A stretch of 64,000 nucleotides of DNA from Melioribacter roseus (GTDB lineage: Bacteria; Bacteroidota; Ignavibacteria; Ignavibacteriales; Melioribacteraceae). This document shows, one piece after another, positions 52,567-60,886 of the stretch; the stretch's first letter is position 1; every line of letters begins with the position of its first letter. The notes below the pieces were generated by a model that did no database searches, was not told the DNA's origin, and saw only the letters and a list, made by a program, of their open reading frames with translations. Location: contig DYHH01000007.1 in the NCBI GenBank assembly GCA_020724265.1, positions 103,620 through 167,619 on the forward strand, written 5' to 3'. Both the position numbers and the translations under genes were made by a program.

Positions 52567-55005
52567 TTGAATTTGTTGTATAACTTGCTAAAATTAAAAT
52601 ACTCAAGTTTTCTTATGATTAATAAAAAGTATATTCTGATTTTATCTTTACTGATTGCGAGTATTCTTACCATAATTTTTACTGCTTATCTTTATCAACT
52701 TGTTTATCCTTTAAAACTCTCAACTTCTTTCGAAAGAAAAGCAAGACAAATAACATTGCATGATTATAACAAATCCGGAACAAGTGAGTTTATTGAAATT
52801 GTTAATAAAGATTTTGCTAATAGAGCAATTCTAATATTTCAAAAAAATCGAGATGTATTTATTGAAGAGTTTTCAGTTAGAGGTAGAACAGAATTAAGAT
52901 GGAATAGTTTTGATGATATAACTGACGATAAAAATGATGATGCAATTTTCTTTTCGGTTGATAATGATTCTCTCTTTCTCTCAATTATTGATTTACATTC
53001 TCTGCAATTCATACAAAAAGAACAATTCATAATTGCGAGAGAGGAAAATGACGAAATGTTTTGGGATTTATCTTGTTATTACATTGGAAGTATTGAGGAC
53101 GATTTATTTTTCTTTGTTGGCTCAGGATACTCTAAAAAACCGCGAGTATTTCTTAAATATAATTTAGCATCTCAAACAGTAACAAAGAGCTTTTATGTTG
53201 CAAGCACCTTTGTTGATTTTGATATCGTTGATATTAATAACGATGGTATTATGGAGATTATCGCTATAGGAGCGGGAACAGGTAATAGACCGGGTGAAGA
53301 TTACTCCGATATGACAAGTTGGTTGTTTTTGCTTGATCAAGATTTAAACTTTGTTTTACCGCCAATTAACAGGGGAAGTTATCCGGAAGCCGGATTATTG
53401 TATACGTTAGTATCTAAAAATAATGAGCATAAGATTATATTATTACAAACTTTTTCCGGTAGTATAGGTAAGCGGGTAAAACTTCAACTGTTAGACGAAT
53501 CATTTAGGACGATTAACACAATAAGTCATAACGGTAACATTGCAAACATAAAAACAATCGAAATAGATAATGAAGAATTTGCAGTTTTTGTTTCAAACGC
53601 CGGAGAAATAAAAATAATCGATGCTGATTTAAATGTAGTTAAAGAAGCCGCATTTAATTCTAAGGATGAATATTCAATCAGAATAGTTGACATTGATTAT
53701 GATGGATACAATGAAATTTTTCTGCTCTCATCAAACGATATGTATATATATTCGGAAAACTTGGAACCTATATTATACAGGAAATTATTAGAAGCACCCA
53801 CTTGGGAAAATAATCATATATCTTTTTATCAAAGTAATAAACTTGGTGAAGCCGGAATATTATTGAATTCGCACAATGGTTTTAAGTTTTATTCTATCTT
53901 GAAAAATATTCATTATAGACTATTACCACTATATTTAATTGCCTTCTTCCTTTTTACATTTGCTTTAACATTCATCACATTAAAAAGTTATAATAGTTTT
54001 CTCATTAACTCGTTTAGAAAAAAACATATTTTGAAAAATTATTCTTATGCAGTATTCTCAGGCGATGGAAAATTAATTGAATCATCTCACAAGATGAAGA
54101 CATTTTTCAATGCAGACTCAATCGAAGAATTATTTCATGCTGTTAATGTAAAGATGAGTCTAAAAGAATTCATTAAAGACTTAAGATCGAACGATAACAA
54201 GAAAATAATTCAGCATAAGGAAAATGTTCTAAAATTTGAACTTATCGAAGCAGATAATTTCATTCATGATTCGTTAATTTATTTAGTCATCGAATCGAAA
54301 GAAATAGAAGAAAGCTCAAAACTTGGTTTATGGGCAAAATCAATTCAAAAAATTGCACATGATATAAAAACACCTATTTCATCGATACTATTAAATCTGA
54401 AAGCTGTAGGCATTAGGCTTGATAAAGTTGTCTTTGATAAAAAGGATGAGATATTGAGTGATATTGATGTTATTCAATCCGAATTACAGCGGGTAAATAA
54501 AGTAACAAGAGGTTTTCTTTCTTTTACTAATCTTGATACACCAAAACTAAAAATTACAAATCTCCGTGAGTTAATCGAAGATGTAATCAAAACCTTCTCC
54601 CACTATATAAATAATGGCATTGAAATTGATGTTGACATAGAAGAAGACATTTATCTGAATATTGATGATTACCAATTTCGAGAAGTATTCCAGGTACTTA
54701 TTGAAAATGCAATTGACTCAATGAACACTGAAGGTATAATAAATATTTCAGCCGAAGTTTGCGATTCCGAACCAAATAGTGTTAGTAATAGAATTTTAAT
54801 TTCAGTTGAAGATCATGGTGTTGGAATAGATGAAAAAGTAATCGATAGAATTTTTGATCCTCATTTTACATCAAAACCAACAGGTAACGGATTGGGTTTA
54901 CCAATTGCCAAACAAATAGTTGAATCACATAAAGGCACAATTGAAGTTTATTCTAAAGTTGGTATTGGAAGTACATTCAAAATATTTTTGCATATAGAAA
55001 AATAA
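52567..55005 (+). CDS. Sensor histidine kinase with large periplasmic domain
   Basis: This 812-residue protein is the sensor of the two-component pair. One helix lies at about residues 20-47. A periplasmic domain of about 400 residues follows, with FG-GAP/VCBS-like phrases (FDIVDINNDGIMEIIAIG, IRIVDIDYDGYNEIFLLSS) that suggest a beta-propeller. A second helix lies near residues 452-475. A PAS-like region precedes the H-box (KIAHDIKTPISSI, His about residue 598). The ATPase N- and G-boxes are IENAIDSM, DHGVGIDE and GNGLGLPIAKQIVE. The start is a TTG; an ATG 16 codons on (52615) is equally plausible. It is 4 bases from the regulator gene. Confidence 0.93.
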   Translation: MNLLYNLLKLKYSSFLMINKKYILILSLLIASILTIIFTAYLYQLVYPLKLSTSFERKARQITLHDYNKSGTSEFIEIVNKDFANRAILIFQKNRDVFIEEFSVRGRTELRWNSFDDITDDKNDDAIFFSVDNDSLFLSIIDLHSLQFIQKEQFIIAREENDEMFWDLSCYYIGSIEDDLFFFVGSGYSKKPRVFLKYNLASQTVTKSFYVASTFVDFDIVDINNDGIMEIIAIGAGTGNRPGEDYSDMTSWLFLLDQDLNFVLPPINRGSYPEAGLLYTLVSKNNEHKIILLQTFSGSIGKRVKLQLLDESFRTINTISHNGNIANIKTIEIDNEEFAVFVSNAGEIKIIDADLNVVKEAAFNSKDEYSIRIVDIDYDGYNEIFLLSSNDMYIYSENLEPILYRKLLEAPTWENNHISFYQSNKLGEAGILLNSHNGFKFYSILKNIHYRLLPLYLIAFFLFTFALTFITLKSYNSFLINSFRKKHILKNYSYAVFSGDGKLIESSHKMKTFFNADSIEELFHAVNVKMSLKEFIKDLRSNDNKKIIQHKENVLKFELIEADNFIHDSLIYLVIESKEIEESSKLGLWAKSIQKIAHDIKTPISSILLNLKAVGIRLDKVVFDKKDEILSDIDVIQSELQRVNKVTRGFLSFTNLDTPKLKITNLRELIEDVIKTFSHYINNGIEIDVDIEEDIYLNIDDYQFREVFQVLIENAIDSMNTEGIINISAEVCDSEPNSVSNRILISVEDHGVGIDEKVIDRIFDPHFTSKPTGNGLGLPIAKQIVESHKGTIEVYSKVGIGSTFKIFLHIEK

Positions 55006-55009
55006 AATT

Positions 55010-56377
55010 ATGAAATACAAGGTTCTTGCCATAGATGACGACAATGTACTCCTATCATCAATTAAAAAAACATTAGAACTTACCGGATATGATGTTAATT
55101 CTTTAGACGATCCCACTAAATTTGAACTTCTGGAAGAAATCAACAACTATCATGTAATTTTACTTGATATAAAAATGCCGAAAGTTGACGGTCTAACTTT
55201 ACTTGGTAAAATACATTCTACGTATCCCCACATTCCCGTAATAATGATTTCCGGAGAAAGTGATATAAAAACAGCCGTTCAATCATTGAAACAAGGCGCT
55301 TATGATTTTATTGAGAAACCTATAGATCCGGATAAACTAATAGTTACGGTTAAAAATGCCGCTTCTATAAAAATTCTTTATGATCAAAATCTGAGAATGC
55401 AAGAAGAATTATCCGACCAATATAAAATTGTATATAAAAGTATATGGATGGAAGATATACTGCATAAAGTAAAGCATATGGCATCTACGAAAGCTAAGGT
55501 AATGATTTACGGTGAAAGCGGTACCGGCAAAGAGTTGATTGCGAGAGCTATTCACAAATTGAGTGATAGAAACAATAAACCTTATGTAAAAATTAATTGT
55601 GCATCAATCCCTTCAGAATTATTGGAGAGTGAATTTTTCGGTCATAAGAAAGGATCATTTACAGGTGCATTAAATAATCATGAAGGTAAATTTATTCAAG
55701 CTGATGGCGGTACACTTTTCCTTGATGAAATCGGTGATATGGATATGCGGCTTCAATCAAAATTACTACGTGCAGTCGAAGACTCGGAAATTGAAGTTAT
55801 CGGAAGTAATAAAACCCGTCATGTTGATGTTAGAATAATCTGTGCAACAAATCAAAATCTGCAAGAACTTGTTGCACAGGGGCGATTTAGAGAAGACTTA
55901 TATCACAGGTTGAATGTAGTAAATATAAAAATTCCTCCCCTTCGTGATAGAAAAGAGGATATCCAAACATTAGTTGATTATTTTATTCAGAAGTTTAATC
56001 AAGACTATAACAAAAAAGTTCAAGGAATTAATACTCGTGCACTCGGTCTATTAAAAAGTTATAATTGGCCCGGTAATGTTCGCGAGCTTAAAAACTTAAT
56101 TGAAAAGACGATTATCTATTGCAGCGGGAACACAATTACTTTTGAAGATATAATTAATTCTTTCGATGAAAATATAATTAGACAGCTCGAACAAAATGCC
56201 GAGCATAAGGAATTCAATTCACTTAAAGAAGCAAGACAAGAATTCGAGAAACAGTATATCAAAAAAATTCTCGAAGAATATGGTTGGAAAATCCAAGAAA
56301 CTGCAGCTGCACTTGGTATAGATCGGACAAATCTATTTAAGAAGATGAAGAGTTATGAAATACTAAAAATAAATTAG
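55010..56377 (+). CDS. NtrC-type sigma-54-dependent response regulator
   Basis: This 455-residue protein has three parts. The receiver domain (VLAIDDDNVLL, phospho-acceptor Asp53 in LLDIKMPKVDG, KP at IEKPID) is followed by the AAA+ sigma-54 activator domain (GESGTGKELIARAIH, HKKGSFTGALNN, LFLDEIGDMDM). A Fis-type HTH closes the protein (WKIQETAAALGIDRTNLFKKM). It follows the kinase by 4 bases. A promoter-like sequence with sigma-54 spacing lies 150 bases downstream, ahead of the cohesin/dockerin protein gene, so that gene is a possible target. Confidence 0.96.
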   Translation: MKYKVLAIDDDNVLLSSIKKTLELTGYDVNSLDDPTKFELLEEINNYHVILLDIKMPKVDGLTLLGKIHSTYPHIPVIMISGESDIKTAVQSLKQGAYDFIEKPIDPDKLIVTVKNAASIKILYDQNLRMQEELSDQYKIVYKSIWMEDILHKVKHMASTKAKVMIYGESGTGKELIARAIHKLSDRNNKPYVKINCASIPSELLESEFFGHKKGSFTGALNNHEGKFIQADGGTLFLDEIGDMDMRLQSKLLRAVEDSEIEVIGSNKTRHVDVRIICATNQNLQELVAQGRFREDLYHRLNVVNIKIPPLRDRKEDIQTLVDYFIQKFNQDYNKKVQGINTRALGLLKSYNWPGNVRELKNLIEKTIIYCSGNTITFEDIINSFDENIIRQLEQNAEHKEFNSLKEARQEFEKQYIKKILEEYGWKIQETAAALGIDRTNLFKKMKSYEILKIN

Positions 56378-56522
56378 TAGTACTTCTAATTCTATCTCTT
56401 ACCGAAATAATCAAACTTACTTTAACACAACATGTTGCAAAAAACACATCATCAAAGTGAATTCATGTGTATTAATTGCAACCCATTCTGACAAACACGA
56501 AGTGATTAGCTGTATTCTATCT

Positions 56523-56537
56523 TGGTACTTTCTTTGA
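56523..56537 (+). promoter_or_regulatory. Possible sigma-54 promoter
   Basis: TGGTACTTTCTTTGA resembles the sigma-54 consensus TGGCACnnnnnTTGC, with the -24 GG and correct 10-nt spacing, but the final C of the -12 GC is A. Transcription would start about 25 bases before the ATG at 56573. A ribosome binding site AAAGGAG lies at 56561-56567. It is directly downstream of a sigma-54 activator gene. Weak prediction. Confidence 0.35.
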
Positions 56538-56572
56538 TATTTCTTTTAGGACAAACAACTAAAGGAGTATCG

Positions 56573-59500
56573 ATGAAGACTTTATCCTATCTTTTTATTT
56601 TAACATTTTTCTGTCTCAATATCCCTTCACAGGGACAAATCGATGGGCAGGTTTCAGGGTTAACAGAAATTGTAGTGGATAGTAATGGATTAGTTTCTTT
56701 CAAAGAAATGTCCCAATCATTTAAAGATGAGTTCAATTCACGTATGTCTACTACCCTAAAGCAAAAAGGAGAAAGTAACTATAAAAGAATAATAAAAGAA
56801 CGAGAATTGAATAATTTAGATAATATTTTATTAAATCAGATGAGTATTTCTCAAAACAGTGCCCAAATTTACAGTGAATTTTTAGATAATCAGAATTACC
56901 CCTTGGTAGATGCTCTCGAAGAGTTGATGAATGTAGATGGGGTAATATGGCAAAGATGGTATGGACAACATGAATACTTTTTAGCACCAACAGTTGAAAA
57001 TGTTGAGGAATTCATATCTGAAATTACTGTATATGATGCTTTGGTTGGGAAAAAAAGATTGTCACAAATGGAAATGATCCGAGTGCAAGTAACAAATGAA
57101 GTAAGAGCATTGGTTCGTGAGATGCACATTAACATACCGTCTTACATATCAAATAATGTATTACTTTGGCTTCCGCAACATTATTTAAGCAACTTTGATC
57201 AAGCAATGATTAGTTATGATGTTGTTGAATATAAACATGGTGACTTTGACGACGAAATTATAGGCAAAGGATCTCGACAAAATAATATTCAATCAACAAT
57301 TTGGAGTGAAGGATTTGAAGGTTCAATGAGTCCTTATACTATAACCGGTTCTCCAGGCTGGGCTGATAAAAATTGTCAAAGCTATGAAGGTTCATGGAGT
57401 TTGTACAATAATTCAGCCTCTTCAGATTGCAGTCAATATCCTAATAATATGAACACTTCTATTCATAAAACAACCGGTATTAATGTTTCAAATTACACTA
57501 ATGTTGTAATGACTTTTAGAATGAAATATAAAACTGAAGATTCTTTTGATGGGACGAATAGATTCTATTCGTCAACTGGCACTTCATGGACATTAGGTAA
57601 TTCGTATAGCGGGACTTCATCCGGATGGCCTAGTTCCTGGGGTTTATATACAGTTAATCTCAATGGATTTTCTACATATTACTGGAGATTTCAGTTTGTT
57701 TCTGATGGTTCAGTTACTGATGTTGGCTGTTTTATTGACGACATGAAAATTACAGGGGATCCAGGTGGGTTACCAAATCTGACCTTGAACCAAGCTAGCA
57801 CTTCAATTTCATATAATAATACTACACTTAGTTCATCTTTAAGGGTTGTTAATGATGGCAATGCCTCAACTGGTGCTTCATTTTATGTAGATCATTTTAT
57901 ATCCACAGAATCCAATCTTTGGGATCCAAATGGAAGTAGGTTGTTAAATTGGAATCATGTTACAACAAATATCTCTGCTGGTAGTGGTGTAACACTTCCA
58001 TTTAGTTCCGATTTAGCCTTATCAAATCCACCTTTAAACCCAGGTACTTATTATTACTGGTTCTATATAGATTCGGAGGAGCAAATTTCTGAGAGCAATG
58101 AAGATGATAATAAATGGCGATGGACTACACCGATTCCATGGGTAAGCACAGAATTATGTGTAACACCAACCAGTAGGAGTGTTACTTCAGGATCTGGAAG
58201 CACAACATTTACAGTACAAAACTGTGGTTCAGGAACAATGAGTTGGTCGGCAACCGATAATGCAACATGGTTGTCGTTATCACCAGCATCCGGTTCGTTA
58301 AATGCTGGACAAACGACTACAGTAACTGCAACATATACGGCTAACACAGGTACAAGTCAAAGAACGGGAACAGTTACTGTAACAGCTTCTGGAGCAACTG
58401 GAAGTCCCAAAACAGTAACAATTACTCAACAAGGAGTTACGCCACCAGCAGAGTTATGTGTAACACCAACCAGTAGAAATGTTACTTCAGGATCTGGAAG
58501 CACAACATTTACAGTACAAAACTGTGGTTCAGGAACAATGAGTTGGTCGGCAACCGATAATGCAACATGGTTGTCGTTATCACCAGCATCCGGTTCGTTA
58601 AATGCTGGACAAACGACTACAGTAACTGCAACATATACGGCTAACACAGGTACAAGTCAAAGAACGGGAACAGTTACTGTAACAGCTTCTGGAGCAACTG
58701 GAAGTCCCAAAACAGTAACAATTACTCAACAAGGAGTTACGCCACCAGCAGAGTTATGTGTAACACCAACCAGTAGAAATGTTACTTCAGGATCTGGAAG
58801 CACAACATTTACAGTACAAAACTGTGGTTCAGGAACAATGAGTTGGTCGGCATCCAGTAATGCAACATGGTTGCCGTTATCACCAGCATCCGGTTCGTTA
58901 AGTGCTGGACAAACGATTGCAGTAACTGTACAATATACGGCTAACACAGGTACAAGTCCAAGAACGGCAACAGTCACTGTAACAGCTCCGGGAGCAACCG
59001 GAAGTCCCAAAACAGTAACAATTACTCAGGAGGGTACAGGAGGACCCCAAGGTAGTCTATGTATTTATCCGCGTGAACAAAACACTAGTGGGTCTGTAGG
59101 AACCACAATTCCTTTAGAAATCAGAGTTGATGGGATCCCATCTTCAGCAAACTTCTATGGGGTATCGTTTCACCTAGAATGGAATAAACCAGAATACATT
59201 GAATATGATAGTTACTCAAATGGGGCGGTATTAGGAAGTAACCCAATCGTACTAGTTCAGCCATTTAACAATCGAATTGAGGTAGGTGCGACACGAACAT
59301 CAGGTAGCAGCACTAGTGGAGGTGTGGTAATTGTTTGCACTTTAAAAGTTAAATCTCAGCCTCCACAGCAGGAAAATATTACATTAACTTTGACAAATAT
59401 TACAGCTACACAGAGTGATGGTTCGAGTTTGAATTTGGAAACGTGCGGAACATCAATTATAAATTTTAGTTCATGTATAGAAGTTTGGCCAGGTGACGCT

Positions 59501-60472
59501 AATAATGATGGCGTTGTAAATGTTTCTGACCTGTTAAGAATCGGGTTACACTATAATAAGACCGGTCCGGCAAGAAATAGTGATAGTCCCAACAATTGGG
59601 TTGCACAATGTGTAAGCAGCGGATGGAATCCTGAAGCAGCTGCATATGCTGACTGTAATGGTAACGGATTGGTAAATGCGGGAGATGTTTTAGCTATTGG
59701 TCTAAATTATGGAAGAACCCATGGAACGATGGCGAAGGTATCTACGAAAGAAGAAACAGATTCGAAGGTTTGGATGCAAGTCTACGACAAACACAATTTA
59801 CCCAAAACCCTAAAATCACTCAATGTAGGTGAAGAATTTTATCTAAGTATTCAAGGCAGCAGCTTAAATAAAACTGCTGGATTAGCCTTCAGTCTGGAAT
59901 TTGAGGGCGGCATACTAGAACTAGTTGAGGGAGAGTTACAAGTTGGAAAGATATTTGATGAAGATGCACTTATAATAGCACATCAGATAATTGAAGAAAA
60001 CAAAATAGAAATTGGTTTAAGTAATAAAAACGGTAACAAGATATCTAAAGAAGGAGAAATAGTTCGTGTAAAATTGAAACTAAAAACGAAGGATAATCTC
60101 AAAGTATATATAAAAGAGATGATTCAGATGAATACAGATGGGGAGTATATGGTTAGTGTTATGGATACTGACAATTTGGAATCTCAGCTAAGTGGTAATA
60201 AAGAGATCGAAGAATATACTCTAAGTAATTATCCCAATCCATTTAACCCAATGACAAAAATAGAGTTCAGTATACCGGAGCAAAGCAGAGTAGATATGAA
60301 AATATACAACGTGTTGGGAGAAGAGGTAGCAGAGTTGATAGGTGGCAGAGAGTTAGAGGGCGGGAAGTATGAAGTTGAATGGGATGCAAGCAATTTGCCA
60401 AGCGGAATATATATTTATAGTTTAAGAACTAACAACAATACGATAGTAAAAAAGATGTTGTTAATTAAGTAA
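56573..60472 (+). CDS. T9SS-secreted multidomain cohesin/dockerin/BACON protein
   Basis: From the ATG at 56573 (RBS AAAGGAG; MKTLSYLFILTFFCLNIPSQG signal peptide) the protein has 1,299 residues. An upstream TTG at 56522 would break the signal peptide. In order: an unknown domain (about 25-240), a jelly-roll/MAM-like lectin-type domain (243-398), a CARDB-like domain (400-520) and three BACON domains (527-825). Next come a cohesin (about 828-966), a dockerin with two Ca-binding loops (DANNDGVVNVSD, DCNGNGLVNAGD; 972-1050), a second cohesin-like module (1066-1196) and a T9SS type A tail (YPNPFNPMTKIEF ... KKMLLIK). No catalytic motif is seen. It may be a cell-surface adaptor or scaffold. The cohesin closely resembles the tandem cohesins of the gene at 63430. 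Confidence 0.85.
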   Translation: MKTLSYLFILTFFCLNIPSQGQIDGQVSGLTEIVVDSNGLVSFKEMSQSFKDEFNSRMSTTLKQKGESNYKRIIKERELNNLDNILLNQMSISQNSAQIYSEFLDNQNYPLVDALEELMNVDGVIWQRWYGQHEYFLAPTVENVEEFISEITVYDALVGKKRLSQMEMIRVQVTNEVRALVREMHINIPSYISNNVLLWLPQHYLSNFDQAMISYDVVEYKHGDFDDEIIGKGSRQNNIQSTIWSEGFEGSMSPYTITGSPGWADKNCQSYEGSWSLYNNSASSDCSQYPNNMNTSIHKTTGINVSNYTNVVMTFRMKYKTEDSFDGTNRFYSSTGTSWTLGNSYSGTSSGWPSSWGLYTVNLNGFSTYYWRFQFVSDGSVTDVGCFIDDMKITGDPGGLPNLTLNQASTSISYNNTTLSSSLRVVNDGNASTGASFYVDHFISTESNLWDPNGSRLLNWNHVTTNISAGSGVTLPFSSDLALSNPPLNPGTYYYWFYIDSEEQISESNEDDNKWRWTTPIPWVSTELCVTPTSRSVTSGSGSTTFTVQNCGSGTMSWSATDNATWLSLSPASGSLNAGQTTTVTATYTANTGTSQRTGTVTVTASGATGSPKTVTITQQGVTPPAELCVTPTSRNVTSGSGSTTFTVQNCGSGTMSWSATDNATWLSLSPASGSLNAGQTTTVTATYTANTGTSQRTGTVTVTASGATGSPKTVTITQQGVTPPAELCVTPTSRNVTSGSGSTTFTVQNCGSGTMSWSASSNATWLPLSPASGSLSAGQTIAVTVQYTANTGTSPRTATVTVTAPGATGSPKTVTITQEGTGGPQGSLCIYPREQNTSGSVGTTIPLEIRVDGIPSSANFYGVSFHLEWNKPEYIEYDSYSNGAVLGSNPIVLVQPFNNRIEVGATRTSGSSTSGGVVIVCTLKVKSQPPQQENITLTLTNITATQSDGSSLNLETCGTSIINFSSCIEVWPGDANNDGVVNVSDLLRIGLHYNKTGPARNSDSPNNWVAQCVSSGWNPEAAAYADCNGNGLVNAGDVLAIGLNYGRTHGTMAKVSTKEETDSKVWMQVYDKHNLPKTLKSLNVGEEFYLSIQGSSLNKTAGLAFSLEFEGGILELVEGELQVGKIFDEDALIIAHQIIEENKIEIGLSNKNGNKISKEGEIVRVKLKLKTKDNLKVYIKEMIQMNTDGEYMVSVMDTDNLESQLSGNKEIEEYTLSNYPNPFNPMTKIEFSIPEQSRVDMKIYNVLGEEVAELIGGRELEGGKYEVEWDASNLPSGIYIYSLRTNNNTIVKKMLLIK
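58151..59050 (+). repeat. Three 300-bp tandem repeats coding BACON domains
   Basis: Units start at 58151, 58451 and 58751 and have a period of exactly 300 bp (100 codons). Units 1 and 2 are identical over 58201-58440 against 58501-58740 (240 of 240 bases by eye). Unit 3 has scattered substitutions and a different end. Near identity at silent sites points to recent duplication or gene conversion. Confidence 0.95.
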
Positions 60473-60485
60473 TAATCATAAAATT

Positions 60486-60517
60486 ATAGCACCAATACTA
60501 AATAATATTGGTGCTAT
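60486..60517. terminator. Hairpin terminator after the multidomain protein
   Basis: ATAGCACCAATA (60486-60497) pairs perfectly with TATTGGTGCTAT (60506-60517), giving a 12-bp stem and an 8-nt loop, 14 bases after the stop codon and followed by TTGTATT. It should end the upstream transcript and separate it from the M6 protease unit. Confidence 0.8.
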
Positions 60518-60565
60518 TTGTATTAATCGATATCCTTGATATATAAAAAGAAATAATAAATTTTT

Positions 60566-60718
60566 TTGAGTTGTTCACAAGTGACCAAATGGGATGTTAT
60601 CGGACGGTCGAGCGATGAAAAACCTGATATAGATGTAAGTATCAGAAATAATGATATAAGTTTGAGTATATCTAAGAAAAAAATGGCTAGCGACTTGTGC
60701 AAATTGAATTACACTTAG
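60566..60718 (+). other. 50-codon unassigned ORF, possible gene fragment
   Basis: The 414-base gap before the M6 gene contains a short open frame (TTG or GTG start) reading VTKWDVIGRSSDEKPDIDVS and later NNDISLSISKKK. It has no good ribosome binding site and no family I recognise. Its composition resembles real coding sequence, so it could be the remnant of a displaced gene. The remaining bases to 60886 show only the ribosome binding site of the M6 gene. Confidence 0.25.
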
Positions 60719-60886
60719 GGTTAATGACTAATACCAACCTTTTGTGATGACAACACTTTCAATTAGAGTTTCTAGGATGATATGAAATTAATAAAAATCG
60801 TGCAATGTGATTTTATTAGGAGGCAACACACTCATTAGCCCTTTTACAAACTAATTTCGAGTAGAATCCAACGGAGAAGAAATATA

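Noticed and set aside
56522..56572. Upstream TTG start for the multidomain protein
   Set aside because: The ATG at 56573 has AAAGGAG in front and begins a normal signal peptide; the 17 extra codons would overlap the promoter-like region.
58063..59010. Three similar open frames on the minus strand across the BACON repeats
   Set aside because: They are antisense shadows of the 300-bp repeat, repeat with it, and have no ribosome binding site or family match.
58151..59050. Tandem repeats considered as CRISPR
   Set aside because: Units are 300 bp, in frame and coding; no short repeat with unique spacers.
60684..60700. TGGCTAGCGACTTGTGC as a sigma-54 promoter for the M6 gene
   Set aside because: The -12 GC dinucleotide is GT at the correct spacing, and the site is almost 190 bases from the start codon.
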